A DNA stretch of 64,000 bases from Tricholoma matsutake (GCA_026075535.2 AP026548.1:10106001-10170000), one strand, 5' to 3'; counted from the first letter of the stretch, positions 32,700 to 45,081 are shown. Notes: generated by a model not told the origin, from the sequence alone. Program-made: numbers and translations.

Positions 32700-34400
32700 T
32701 GGCACCAGGGATGACAGGAACAATGGGGACCACAAGGGGGACGGGATGGTGGGGACACCATAAATCCACCACCACCAATGGACGATGACAATGATGCATG
32801 GAAGTCTATTGTTGTTTGGGCCCCAGGTGATTTTTTTGTGTTTTTATTTATTACTAACTAATAGTTTTCTCTTTGTTTTTATGTTCTACCTATGCTACCC
32901 CCAACCCCAGCACCCCACCCAATGCAGCACAGGATGCACATCATCCCCCAGCACCACCATCACTGCAAGCAACTGTTTGCAGGGTGGATGGAGCTGGTGG
33001 TCACACAATGATGGTGAATACCAATGGCAACAGCATCAACAGCTATGGCTATGCCAACACCAGCACCCAAAGCCAGCACCGAGAATGACACAAAGAATGA
33101 CAGCACCTGCCCCCACGCCAACACCAACACCAATGTCAACAGGGTACCACAGCCACATGATACCCAGCACCTGGCGATGGCGGCAAACACCACCACAGCC
33201 ACTACAGCACCCCGACCCACTGCTGTGAGCAACTTCTCGTGGGGTGGAAGCAGAGAGCAACAGGGAGGGGAGGGGGATTGAATTGAGGGGCAGCAGGGGA
33301 CCGAACAAAAGGCCTCACACACAGATTTTATTTTATTCTACCATCTCCTTTGTTAGTGGTTTGTTCTATATGGTATACTAGTATTACCACACATGTTTAT
33401 GATATGTAGTCCTCAAATTATCAAGTGCTGGAGTGTTGTACATGAAAATTCATTTTTACATACAAAAGCTGTGACCTGGGCCAAGCCAAGCCAGAGCCAA
33501 GCTGTGAATGGTGGCTTTGGCCTGTCAAAGGTTCGATCTGGTAAACATTTGGGTGTGAGTTTGATGCATCAGTCATTATGCAAAGTGGTGTGGTGTGTTA
33601 GGATAGTTTTTGTACATGATAATTCAGTTAAGCTCAGGGCCCATAACCTGTTGAGCAATAAGCACTTTAGTAGAGTATTAGAGTATAACAGACTTATTAT
33701 TGCAAACTATATGCGATGAATATATATATATGACCTGATTGGTAATCATAATCGGTAATTAGAATTTCCTGCTGTTAATAATCTGTGGGTGTATCATTAC
33801 TACTGACATGTAAGTGTCGGTGTCACCTTAATCCATTCACTTATTCAACAGTTCTTTTTGTAACTGGCTTGAGCCCGAAGCCCACTAAAAGCCTGCAGTC
33901 AACTCTGACTACACATAAGATGCATGTCTAGGATAACACCGGCCAAAGAGAACACTTTTATGCACACCATTATGTGTTAATGGTAGGGTGGGACTCCACT
34001 GTCTTTCAGCAATACCCACTCAGGGGGGGGGGGGGGTCAGGGTTCAATTTCACAGTGTGCTACCTGGTTATAATAAAGAGTATTTCATGTGCAAATAAAG
34101 GTTCTAGCCATTTTCTATTTTTATCACATTAATCTATATTTACCACCAACTGCTGCAGCAAAGATCGAGGGTATGAGACATTCACTTGCCCCACACCGGA
34201 CAGACCTCACTCTCAATTTATAAAATAGTGCCAGGGTGGGCACTGAGAAGGAATGGTTGAGGCATTGAAAAACTATTGGGGACAGTTGGAACACACCATA
34301 AACAAGGCCAGAAAAGTCACTCATAGACAGAAACTTTCACCCTTGATGAAGTCAGAAGAGGTGAAAGTAGAGAAATCAAATCTTGCATTTCTTGTGTATA
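32700..34400. other. Stretch without a convincing gene
   Basis: Bases 32785-33281 have open frames rich in Pro, Thr, Ala and Asn on both strands, caused by ACC/CAG-type low-complexity sequence, and are unlikely to be a real gene. A run of 14 G lies at 34023-34036. Confidence 0.4.
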
Positions 34401-34439
34401 ATGAGATTTGTCAAAGGAATCAAATAGTGATGGTCAAAG

Positions 34440-34740
34440 TAGGACGATTATGCGGGGATTATATCCACAATGTTTGGGACACGGATAATCGCGATTATGG
34501 TAATAATCGCAGAACTGGAGGCGATTCGACGATTCTTTGCACGATTATCGAAGCCGATTATTCTATCTGCTTACATTTTGCTTACATCATGCAGAAGATC
34601 ACGAACCTGTCAAAAGAATCGTGGCCCATGATTGTCAAGTAATCGTACTCAATAATTGTCATGGTCAAGGTGGTTTGGATTATTGTCACGATTTTTTTGT
34701 GCAATAATTGAACCCTGAATCGTTCAATAATCGCCCTACT
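34440..34740. repeat. Cluster of CGATTAT / ATAATCG words
   Basis: CGATTAT, ATAATCG and one-base variants recur many times in both directions within about 300 bp. One instance is the perfect 14-bp palindrome ATAATCGCGATTAT near 34484. The rest of the block is non-coding. It may be a decayed inverted-repeat element or a binding-site array. Confidence 0.5.
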
Positions 34741-35033
34741 TTGACCGCTACTTTCAGGCACTTACCCATACCTGTATCGTGACCTAAATACAGGTTTACC
34801 TGTACATGTGTTGATCCCTAAGTGCAAAGTAACACATCTGGGTAACTCTGAAACATGAAACTTGCATGAAACACCGTGACACTACCTATCACGGCCACAC
34901 CTAACGCATCATTATTGCACAGCAGTGACACATGCAACAGCTAATTAGCGCTGTATGGATCACTGCGAGGTGCTTACTACCAATATATCATGCATCAAAT
35001 CAGCATCGGCGGTAGCTGTAATTTGTGGCATGT

Positions 35034-35044
35034 CATATAAAAAG
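35034..35044 (+). promoter_or_regulatory. TATA box of the secreted-protein gene
   Basis: CATATAAAAAG lies 174 bp upstream of the ATG at 35218, followed by a pyrimidine-rich leader with CATC and CTTCC stretches typical of highly expressed fungal genes. No other strong core promoter is seen in this part of the window. Confidence 0.6.
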
Positions 35045-35217
35045 GGCTTGGAAATGAGACCTTCCGCACTACTTCAAATTCCCTTTACAAGCACTCGTGA
35101 GTAGATTATTATCTCTTCCAGTAGCAATTTCTAACGCACGTCGCTGAATACAGTGCCGGTCAGAGTTCAAGTTTTACACAAATCGTTCATCTGCATCTCA
35201 TCATCGATCTAACCAGC

Positions 35218-35559
35218 ATGAAATTTGTGGCACTCATGATTTTCACCACCATGGCAGTTGGTGTCGTGTTCGGACAATGCGTCATGACAAACAGATCAAT
35301 GAAGCAGCATTGCAATGTTGCACTTTGTGAGGCACTTCGGGCAGCGTGTGAAGTCGACCCGAAAAGTACCAAGATTCCGAAAGAATGCAGGCCAAACAAG
35401 ATGATGTTTGATGTGCAAGGGTTGGGGATAACCGCCTGTCAACACTGTGTTTGCCAGAGGGTCGATTTTAATCACCTACCTCCTCTACTTAGCCATGGGG
35501 ATTTGAATCAGCCAATTCCTCGAATTAGCGATCCTAGAGGTTCGCATCAACAGAGCTGA
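35218..35559 (+). CDS. Small secreted cysteine-rich protein (113 aa)
   Basis: The intronless frame encodes 113 residues. Residues 1-20 are a classic signal peptide (MKFVALMIFTTMAVGVVFGQ). The mature part has eight cysteines, at 21, 32, 37, 44, 57, 74, 77 and 79, an even number that could form four disulfides, followed by a Pro-rich, Cys-free tail. I recognise no named family; the layout is that of a small secreted protein of the effector or apoplastic type. It has a good TATA box and no premature stop, so it is probably a working host gene. It lies between a decayed repeat-rich stretch and the second retrotransposon nest. The role in host interaction is inference only. Confidence 0.8.
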   Translation: MKFVALMIFTTMAVGVVFGQCVMTNRSMKQHCNVALCEALRAACEVDPKSTKIPKECRPNKMMFDVQGLGITACQHCVCQRVDFNHLPPLLSHGDLNQPIPRISDPRGSHQQS

Positions 35560-36200
35560 GTTTGTAGCGGAGTTGTACATGTTTGGGTCAACCTCCCGGA
35601 TAGATCTAGCTTAACATTTAGCCAACCCCTGTGCAATTTGTAAATCATGAAACTGGGTAGAGATTGGGAAAAGACATGGTTTAACCCTCTGTACACTCAT
35701 CCCTGGGTTGAAGAATCGGCTGAACTCTGAGCTGTAAGGATATGGCCGATTGTTTATATCAACTCAAAGGTCTGAATTGATATAATTGATTGAGCGCTCT
35801 ATCTAAATTTAGCACACAAAGTCTGGGCGCGTTCAGCAACCCTAGCTCAACCCCTCCCCAGCAGACATGTCACGGGACTTGTCTGACACATGAAACATTG
35901 TTGGACACGTTTTGCTTCTGCTGGATGGGTATATAGTATTTGAATGTATAATAATGACTCTGAAGTGAATCTACATCAGCAATCTGTCAATTTAGTTTCT
36001 GGTTTCCAGTGGTTTTTTGGGGTTTTGGGGTTTTGAGGAACCTGGAAACCTTGAAAGAGTCCCTAAGAAAAGCTAGTTTACACTAATACTAGTAGCGGAG
36101 TTAGATAGGTTTCTAGGGTTTCCATTGGTTTCTTAGGTTTTTCAAATACACAGACATGTGAGGTTTCTGGGAAATGGGACCTAGTGTTAGGGTGACACCC
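35560..36200. other. 3' flank and stretch without a gene
   Basis: The stretch shows only short frames. Bases 36005-36040 are T/G-rich (TTTTGGGGTTTTGGGGTTTT), with G-quadruplex potential, and pair partly with GGTTTCC/GGAAACC words nearby. It may include the unrecognised 3' end of Gypsy element 4. Confidence 0.35.
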
Positions 36201-36201
36201 A

Positions 36202-36440
36202 CTATCTGCTAGCTAAGACTGTGTGGGTTCTCTCTACAAGAAGGGGACAGGATCTGTGCTCATGATGGGGGAATTGATGGTTTTGATGCGAGGGGTTATT
36301 AATAGGTGAGTTTGTTGAGATTTGCGGAGTAGTTTGTTGGCCAGGAATAGTGGGTGGGCGGTAAGGGCGTAGGCGGGATACATTAATCTCGGGATCAATC
36401 TTGAATGATCGGGGTAATTTTAGCACTACCACATTAGGTG
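36202..36440 (-). pseudogene. pol: C-terminal tail of Gypsy element 4 polyprotein
   Basis: The minus strand reads SPNVVVLKLPRSFKIDPEIN then VSRLRPYRPP. This is the usual end of a Gypsy polyprotein after integrase, where the chain that carries element RNA to chromatin lies. It continues exactly the frame that stops at 42434, once element 3 and one AGATC copy are removed. A Pro/His-rich tail follows; no chromodomain is evident. Confidence 0.8.
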
Positions 36441-36445
36441 AGATC
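36441..36445. repeat. Left target-site duplication of element 3 (AGATC)
   Basis: AGATC immediately before the 5' LTR is repeated at 42429-42433. Confidence 0.93.
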
Positions 36446-36871
36446 TGTAAGGGGACTAGGGGGGTGCCCTGTGTGTTTTTCCTATTTTTTATGTTCATCC
36501 TATATTTTTCCCCACCGCATTTCCTTCTATTCTTCATTTTCTGTGATTTTTCTGGATTTTATTACTAATTTTCACTTGCTATCATGTTTGTACATGTTGA
36601 CACTTTTATATTTAGAGGCGGAGTACCCCTTCCGACACATACCCCTTGGTATGATGTCATTTGGCGGCCTTGATCCGCCTATCTCCGCCTTTTTCTATTT
36701 TTAGGTTATATTTGATTTTTGTCATCTTCACATATACTGGGCATCAGCAAGGGGATCCTTAGAGTTTTCTCTTCGGATTTCCCTTTGCTAGGTGTGTCCC
36801 CAATGCCTGTACTATGTAGTATAATTTTAACTTCGGATTTCCCTTTGCTAGAGGCTTAGGTTGCCCTTATA
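36446..36871 (+). repeat. 5' LTR of element 3 (long form, 426 bp)
   Basis: Starts TGTAAGGGGACTAG and ends CCCTTATA, with two copies of TTCGGATTTCCCTTTGCTAG 60 bp apart. Confidence 0.93.
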
Positions 36872-37037
36872 GTAGAAAACTCTCCCCTAAGGCCCGAAAA
36901 TCGCGAACGCGCTGCCCAAGATAGGCAGGTATGGACTGGACGACGCTTCCCAAAGCTCCACAGAGTCCCTACACACCGTTCCAGATAATCTCGCCTTTAT
37001 TACGCCGCCATTTTCGCCAAACGCGCTCCCTAGCGAC

Positions 37038-38100
37038 ATGGACGCATCAGAATGCTTCGACGCGCTTGAAAGTGACGTTTCCGGAATGCGCGCGCAAATT
37101 GACTCGCTTAAATCTACGATTGAAAACTTTGTTAGGACCCTCCAGACTAACCCTACGACCAATAGTTCCCCCTTTACGACTCCAAGCGCACCCAACAACG
37201 ACGTTTTGCCAAACACGTCCACTAAGGAACATGCCCAGATCAAACCGTCCCCCCCCGCCGAATTTAATGGTGCACGTGCGCAGGGACGTGCATTCCTTAA
37301 TTCCTGTGAGTTATACATTAGTCTCCAGTCGCATCAATTCGTCGATGAGGCTGCAAAAATTTATTGGGCCTTCACATACATGAAATCTGAACGCGCCTAT
37401 CTCTATGTGGACCATATCCTACGTCAAACTAAAGAACTCGGTTCTCTACCTTTCTCCACTTGGGGTGACTTTTGAGCTGAGTTTGTACGCCACTTCTGCC
37501 CCCTCAATGAATGCCACTGAGCAGTGACACGACTTGAGTCATCCGCTTACCACCAGGGACGTCGATCCGTGGACGACTATATCGATGAGTTCAAGGATTT
37601 GGTGGACATGGCAGGATATGTGAGTGGGTTACCAGTGGTGGTGAAGTTCCGACGGGGGCTCAACTGAGAAATTCAGGACCAGATTGCACAGATGTTGGAA
37701 GGGCGCCCAGCAGACGATGATATCCTTGCTTGGTATGAAGCTGCTTCACTCTGTGATGAGAACTGACTCACAAATGCGGCATTTAATGCTGCATTCCGTG
37801 CTTCAACTACCACTCATACACCCTACACCTTCGAATCGAAGCCTCCCCCGCCCTAACCCCATTCCTGTTCGTCAAACTCCCACACCAGCCGTCAATGTCC
37901 CAGTACCAATGGATGTTGATGCAGCCCGCAGCCGTGCACTTAAGTTGGATCTCTGCTACCGTTGTGGGGAACCTGGACACAGGGCTGGAGCGTGTCCCCA
38001 TCGTCAGGATATCCACATGCTCACCCCCGAGGGACAAGACAAACTCCTGCAAGATTTGTTGGCGCTTGTAGATGTTGAGGGTAGATGTTGAGGAAGCGAA
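37038..38100 (+). pseudogene. gag: gag of Gypsy element 3
   Basis: It begins MDASECFDALESDVSG, keeps the proline run with eight C in frame, and reads FNGARAQGRAFLNSCELYIS to LPFSTWGDF, where TGA (37473-37475) replaces the CGA of element 1. Further TGA codons stand in the next 300 bp. The zinc knuckle CYRCGEPGHRAGAC (about 37955-37995) is intact in a later frame. A short duplicated GTAGATGTTGAGG near 38067-38092 adds another shift. Confidence 0.87.
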
Positions 38101-38166
38101 GGATCAAGTTGCAGAGGAGATTAAGTTGGAAGTTGTAGAGGAGCAGGATTTTCCTATTCGCAGCGA

Positions 38167-41100
38167 GTGAATCGTACGCCCTCACTGCCTGTCCATAACC
38201 GCTTTGAAGTCTTGTCAGTTGAATCCCCGGAGAATGAATCCATTTCTGTGACTGCTCCCCTCTCTGACCCTTCGAAGTTGGCTAAAGACGTACCTGCTCT
38301 CCCCATCTCTCCTTCTACTCCACATCCCAAATTTAAATCATGGGAATGTAAACTACCACGCAAGTATATTGTGGCATCCACTCCCTCTGCACACTCCTTA
38401 AACCTAGCCATCGAACTGCAGACGACCGACACTGGACAGATACTCGGTGTCTCTGCGCTCCTGGACTCTGGTGTGACTGGTCTCTTCATCGATTCCCATC
38501 TGGTACAACAACATCACCTAAATACTCGCTCACTCTCATGTCCGATACCTGTATATAACGTGGATGGATCCCCAAATGAAGCTGGTGCCATCCAAGAGGT
38601 TGCAGACCTGGTTCTCCATTACAAAGATCATAGTGAGTGTGCCCTTTTTGCTGTCACTCAATTAGGAAAGCAAAAGGTGATTTTGGGATATCCATGGCTT
38701 TGAGACCATAACCCAGAGGTCAACCGGCGCACCGGGGAGGTTACCATGAGCCGATGTCCATCCCGCTGTCGGACGTGTTTCACAGAAGCGTTGTGGACAG
38801 AAGGCGGCAATACGAAGAACTCAGAAGTGTCATGCTGGAGCCCTGCCTATACCTGAAGTGGAATTGGAAGGGGTTCCTGATCTAATGCCGGACTCGGATG
38901 ATGATGATGAGGACCCAGAGGAAGTGGAGGAGGGTGATCGGATCTTCTACACTGTGATTCGCTCATCACATGAGGTGTGTGCCACATCGAACATATCCCA
39001 ATGCCTCGCCGAGGCCTTCCACAAAAACAATGCTGCTAAATCCTCTACTAACTCCTTACTCCCTCATCTCCATGAGTTTGAAGACGTGTTCTCCAAGGAG
39101 TCATTCGACTCTCTTCCTGTGCGTAAGCCATGGGATCACGCAATCGAACTCACCCCCGGTGCAACCCCTTCATCCTGCAAGGTCTATCCTCTCTCTCTGG
39201 AAGAACAACGGCAGCTTGACCAGTTCATCGACGAGCACCTGGCCTCTGGACGTATTCGACCATTGAAGTCACCCCTGGCCTCTCCCTTTTTCTTTGTCAA
39301 GAAGAAGGATGGCTCACTTCGACCGGTTCAAGACTACAGAAGGCTCAACAACATCACGGTCAAAAATCGCTACCCACTACCCCTCATCTCCGAACTCATA
39401 AACCAGCTCCGTGGAGCCTGATACTTCACCAAGCTCGATGTCCATTGGGGCTATAATAATGTGAGGATAAAGGAGGGAGATGAGTGGAAGGCAGCCTTTC
39501 GTACCAACCGTGGTCTTTTTGAACCGCTTGTCATGTTCTTTGGCCTTACTAATAGCCCTGCCACCTTTCAGACCATGATGAACGACATCTTCCATGACCT
39601 CATCCTCAAAGGCGTTGTCTGCATCTATCTCGACGACATCCTCATCTTCACTTGCACGGTTGAAGAGCACTGTCGCATCACGCGCCTCATCCTAGAGCGA
39701 CTTCGATGGTACAAACTCTACCTTCGTCAGGACAAATGCGAGTTTGAAAGGACCAAGATCGAGTACCTCGGCCTGATTATCTCGGAGGGTCAAGTGGAGA
39801 TGGATCCTATCAAGGTAAACGGGGTCACAGCTTGGCCAACGCCCACGAACAAGAAGGAGGTGCAGTCTTTCCTGGGCTTCATCAATTTCTATCGGCGTTT
39901 TATCAAGGATTTCTCACATCATGCACGACCACTGTTTGACTTGACAGGAAAGGAGGCATGGAGGTGGGATAATGCACAACAGGAGGCGTTCGAAAACCTT
40001 AAGGAGATGGTCACCCAATCCTTACCTTTGCTGACGATTCGCATCCTTTTCATGTAGAAGCCGACAGTTCTGACTTTGCGACGGGCGCCGTGTTGTCTCA
40101 GCAGTCTCTGGAGGACCAGAAGTGGCATCATGTTGCGTTCTACTCCAAAAGCCTTAGTGCTGTAGAGAGAAACTACGAGATCCATGACAAGGAGATGTTG
40201 GCGATAATGCGTGCACTTGAGGAGTGGCGACACTTCCTCGAGGGTGCCCAACACAAGGTGGAAATTTGGACAGATCACAAGAACCTCAAGTACTTCATGA
40301 CAGCCAAGAAATTGAACCGTCGTCAAGCTCGTTGGTCCCTGTATCTATCTAGATTCGACTTCTCCTTACACCACTGTCCAGGTTGCAGCATGGGGAAGAC
40401 CGATGCCCTATCCCGACGTGCAGACCATGGGGATGGCAGCAGTGACAACCAAACCATTGTGCTGTTGCAGCCAGACCTGTTCACCATTCGGGCACTGGAA
40501 GGCATTGCACCCCAGGGCAAGGAGCGGGACATCCTATGTGACATTCATCGCGCAAACCGTAGCGGTTTACATGAGGATGTTGTCGCCTGAGCTGTTAAAG
40601 AACTGAGGAAGGGATCAACCCTTTCCTTACATGTGGCAGAGTGGGCTGAAAAGGAGGACTTGTTGTATTTCAGGGATTGCATCTATGTTCCCAATGACCC
40701 AGACCTTTGCCGGCGCATCATATCCCAACACCATGACTCACAGATTGCTGGCCACCCTGGACGCTGGAAGACCTTGGAGCTCACCTCACGGAACTATTGG
40801 TGGCCACAAATGTCACGGCTCATTGGTCAGTATTGTCGCACTTGTGACCTTTGCTTACGCACCAAGGTTCCTCATCGCAAGCCTATTGGTGAGCTACACC
40901 CTCTTCCTGTTCCAGAGAGTTGTTGGGATGTCGTCAGCATCGACTTTGTGGTGGAATTGCCAGAGTCAAATGGGTTTGATGCGGTGATGTGCACAGTTGA
41001 CTCAGTGGGAAAATGCGCTCACTTCATTCCCACTCACACCACTGTCAGTGCCCTAGGTGCCGCTCGACTCTACCTCCACCACGTGTGGAAATTACATGGA

Positions 41101-42050
41101 CTTCCTGGTGCCTTCCTCTCGGATTGTGGCCCTCAGTTCATGGCAGAGTTCACTCATGAGCTGTACCGACTCCTGGGGATCAAACTCCTCGCTTCAACCG
41201 CTTATCACCCACAAACTGATGGCCAGACGGAGCGAGTCAACCAGGAACTGGAGCAGTACATCCGCCTCTTTGTCAATGAACGCCAGGACAATTGGGATGA
41301 TCTCCTTCCTTTGGCCGAGTTCGGATACAACAACCATGTCCATGCTTCCACTCAACAGACCCCTGTCCTCTTAGACACTGGACGACATCCACGCATGGGA
41401 TTTGAACCTCGCCAAACTCCCTCACACATTGAGACAGTGAATGAGTTCACAGAATGCATGAGGGATAGCTTGGAGGAGGCAAGGGCAGCCTTAGCAAAGG
41501 CAAAGGACGACATGGCACGATTTTACAACCAACGCCACTCCCCAACCCCTCAGTACAAGGTTGGTGATCGAGTTTATCTTGACTCCAGTGACATCTCCAC
41601 TACACATCCATCCAAGAAACTCGCTCATCACTTCTTGGGACCTTTCCCCATTGTCAAGTGCGTTGGAACACATGCCTATCATCTACGCCTCCCAGCCTCC
41701 ATGTCCAGACTCCATCCTGTCTTCCATGTCGTCAAATTGCTTCCAGCTCCCCCAGATCCGTTCCCGGGATGCCATTCACACCCACCACCACCACCTACAG
41801 TGATCAAGGGAGAACCCCAATATGAAGTTGAGTCAATCTTGGACAGCCATTTGCGTTGAGGAAAACTCCAGTATTTGGTACATTGGAAGGGTTATGGGTA
41901 TGAGGAGAACTCATGGGTCGAAGAGTCTGACATAAATGCCCCTTGGTTAGTCAAGGAATTCCACCGACGGCACACTGCTGCACCGTGTCGCATTCAAGTC
42001 ATGGACTTTGGTCATATACGATTTCGAATGCATCGGGGCGATGCATCTTA
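38167..42050 (+). pseudogene. pol: pol of Gypsy element 3, cut by TGA stops
   Basis: Domains follow element 1: protease LLDSGVTGLF, RT with intact YLDD (near 39632), RNase H, H2C2 integrase with FLSDCGPQF (His of element 1 changed to Cys), and a chromodomain at the end. TGA stops at 38701 (after GYPWL), 39419 (LRGA), 40588 (EDVVA) and 41857 (DSHLR) all lie where element 1 has CGA. Frameshifts are also present, near 38790 and 40013. The catalytic residues are mostly kept, so decay came after an active life. Confidence 0.9.
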
Positions 42051-42062
42051 GAGAGGGGGTAA

Positions 42063-42428
42063 TGTAAGGGGACTACGGGGGTGCCCTGTGTGTTTTTCCT
42101 ATTTTTTATGTTCGTCCTATATTTTTCCCCACCTCATTTCCTTCTATTCTTCATTTTCTATGATTTTTCCGGATTTTATTACTAATTTTCCCTTGCTATC
42201 ATGTTTGTACATGTTGACACTTTTATATTTAGAGGCAGAGTACCCCTTCCGACACATACCCCTTGGTATGATGTCATTCGGCAGCCTTGATCCGCCTATC
42301 TCTGCCTGTTTCTATTTTTAGGTTATATTTGATGTTTGTCATCTTCACATATACTGGGCATCAGCAAGGGGATCCTTAGAGTTTTCTCTTCGGATTTCCC
42401 TTTGCTAGAGGCTTAGGTTGCCCTTATA
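42063..42428 (+). repeat. 3' LTR of element 3 (short form, 366 bp)
   Basis: Identical in outline to the 5' LTR but with one 60-bp unit removed exactly between the two 20-bp repeats. Directly followed by AGATC. Confidence 0.93.
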
Positions 42429-42433
42429 AGATC
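42429..42433. repeat. Right target-site duplication of element 3 (AGATC)
   Basis: Matches 36441-36445. Confidence 0.93.
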
Positions 42434-45081
42434 ACTTTAGAGATCACATATTGGCCAACTTGTTTCTCCGTAAGTTTCCTCAAAGGTCATGGAATATTTA
42501 GGTCCTTGGTACTTAGCCACACCAAGTCATTAACTTTGTACTCTGGAGTGCGCACTCGAGTACGATCCACATGTCACATCATGTCATGACATGCTTTCTT
42601 CAATGCCGCCTCTGCTTCCTCTTGTACCTTTTGCATCTTAGATACAAAGTCTTCTACTGACTGTACTTTGACTTCCCTTCTGGGTTCTACTCCCATGTGA
42701 GGATGATATCCATAATTCGTGAAAAAGGGTGACATACGAGTAGCTGAATGGAATCTGTTATTGTGGGAAAATTTGGCAATTGCCAGCCATTTGGGCCAGT
42801 TGGTTTGTCGGTAGTTGACAAACATACATAGGTACTGCTCCAACTCCTGGTTCATTCTCTCTGTCTGCCCATCAGTCTGCGGGTGATATGCCATAGATAA
42901 TTTAGTTTGAATCCCCAATATGTTGTTCAGTTCTCACATAAATGTGGAAGCAAATTGTGGTCCGCGATCGGAGATAACGGTATTGGGTAACCCATGTAAC
43001 CGCCATACCTGATTTAGATAGAGGCGCGCCAAGCCTAATGATGAGGTTTCTGTAGTAGTAGGAATAATATGGACCTCCTTTGTGAAGCAGTCGCATACTT
43101 TGAATATTGCATCATACCCTTGAGCCTCGGGTAATCTGGTAATAAAATCCACAGATATATCTTGCCACGGCCCTTTAGGTATAGGGTTTGGCATTAATTT
43201 TCCTGCATGTTTTTCTGGAAATTTCTTCCCCCTCATGCACATATCACATCCATCCACATACCTCAACACATACTTCGAAATTCCAGGCCACCAATAATTT
43301 CTCATTACTAATTCCAACGTCTTCCATCTTCCTGGGTGTCTGGCAGTTGGCGTATTATGATGTAACTGGATGATCTCCCTTCACAAATTCTGATCCTTTG
43401 GTACATAGACTTTTCCTCAAAACAACACCAACCCTTGTTCCTCAGCCCATTCATCTCCTTTAATATTACCTTTCTTCTCTCCCTTCAGAGCTTTCACGGC
43501 TTCCACTACTTCATTGTCCATTTCCAAACATTGTCTAATTTTAGACAACATTTCCGTTTCTGAGCTATCTACTAATAGATACCCTTGATGCATAGCACAA
43601 ATGCGAAAGTATTTGGGTTTGAGCAAGGTAACATTTTTATTGTCCTCCTCCACCCCCCTTTTATGATCAATACGTCTGGACAATGCATCTGCTTTCCTCA
43701 TTAAGCTTCCCACCAAGTGAAAATTGAAATGCGATAGGAATAGTGCCCACCACGCTTGCCTGCGATTAAGCTTTTTAGCGGACATGAAGTATTGCAGATT
43801 TTGATGATCCATCCAGATCTCAATCTGATGCATACATCCTTCCAAATAATGCCTCCATGCCTCCAACACTCATATTATCCCCAACATCTCTTTGTCATGT
43901 ACATCATAATTCCTCTCCACATCATTCAACCCTCGGGACAGATATGCACAAGGATGCCATTTGTCATCTTTGCACAGCATTGATAATACTGCTCCAGTAG
44001 CAAAATCGGACGCATCAGATTCCACTCGTAAAGGGCATGTGAAATCCACTGGGGCTAATATTGGTCCCTCCACAAACTTCCTCTTCAACTCCTCAAATGC
44101 TGTCTGCTGCTGCTCTCCCCACCTCCACACTACTCCCTTTCGCATAAGGTTATGTAAGGGTGCAGCAATTTTAGAAAAATTGTGCACAAAGCGATGATAA
44201 TAATTTGCGAGTCCCAAGAAGGCTTGAACCTCCTTGACACGGGTGGGCGCAGGCCAATCTGTGATTGCCTGTACCTTGATCGGATCCATTTTGATACCGT
44301 CAGGGCTGATCAATAATCCTAGCAATTGATTTCGCTTGCCCCAAACACACACTTCTCTGGTTTCAAAAATAGATCATTCTCCACCAACCTCTGTAACACC
44401 TCCTGCACTATCGCCTCATGATTCTCTTCATCCTCTGTGAATATCAGAATGTTGTCAATAAATATTATTACCACGCCTTTGTCTATTCCATCCTTGAAAA
44501 TGTTGTTCATCATATTTTGAAAGGTCGGGGGACTATTAGTCATCCCAAAAAACATGACAAGTGGCTCAAAGGATCCTCAACGCGTGGCAAATGCAGCCTT
44601 CCACTCATCTCCTTTCTTTATTCATACATTGTTGTATCCCTATTGTAAATCCAATTTTGTAAAGACCTTGGCTTTTCCCACCTTGTCAATTTTTTCCGAG
44701 ATCAATGGCAGGGGGTAGACATTCTTCCCTGTCTACTCATTCAGATACCTATAATCTGTACACATCCTCTTCCTTTGGTCTTTCTTTGGCATGAAGAATA
44801 TTGGTGACATCTGTGGTGATTTTGAAGGTCGTATGTATCCTTTGTGCAATTGCTCCTTCAGGAACACATCCACTTCTTCTTGTTCCATCGGAGATAATGG
44901 ATATACCTTTGACTTCTTCGGCACAAACCCTGGCTTCATCTCGATCGCATGATCCCATGGGCTTCCACACCGGCATTTGCTCAGATTCCTTCTTCTGGAA
45001 CACTGACAGATATTCATGATACACTTTTGGCACCCATTCCTCCACTGGCTTCTCCACCTTCACAATATTCTTGTCCCACAA
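42434..45081 (-). pseudogene. pol: Gypsy element 4 pol (older, different lineage)
   Basis: On the minus strand: RT start [20 protein letters not shown] and [15 protein letters not shown] codons (45081-44733), MFFGMTNSPPTFQNMMN with active site FIDN instead of FIDD (about 44470), RNase H (44352-43870 and 43869-43417), integrase with CDMCMRGK, ISVDFITRLPEAQGYDA and VISDRGPQFAS, the AYHPQTDGQTERMNQELEQY block (42918-42574), and SEYKVNDLVWLSTKDL-type codons to 42434. It clearly differs from elements 1-3 in sequence. Many frameshifts and stops show older decay. The part upstream of 45081 (to about 45250) is open in places but not assignable. Confidence 0.87.

Larger units (their letters stand above)
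36446..42428 (+). mobile_element. Gypsy element 3, full length, nested in element 4
   Basis: This copy of the same family as element 1 is about 5.98 kb and is flanked by AGATC duplications. Gag and pol align with element 1 along their length but are cut by several stops and frameshifts, so it cannot encode its own proteins. The 3' LTR is 60 bp shorter than the 5' LTR. It integrated into the pol tail of element 4. Confidence 0.93.

Noticed and set aside
32785..33322. Pro/Thr/Ala-rich proteins on both strands
   Set aside because: Low-complexity ACC/CAG sequence leaves several frames open at once; no conserved motif or promoter was found.
33480..33560. tRNA-type B box (GGTTCGA)
   Set aside because: The A box and cloverleaf arms are missing; no tRNA could be folded here or elsewhere in the window.
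36001..36045. Telomere-like GGGGTTTT repeat
   Set aside because: Only two to three imperfect repeats; fungal telomeres are usually long TTAGGG arrays, and unique sequence continues on both sides.
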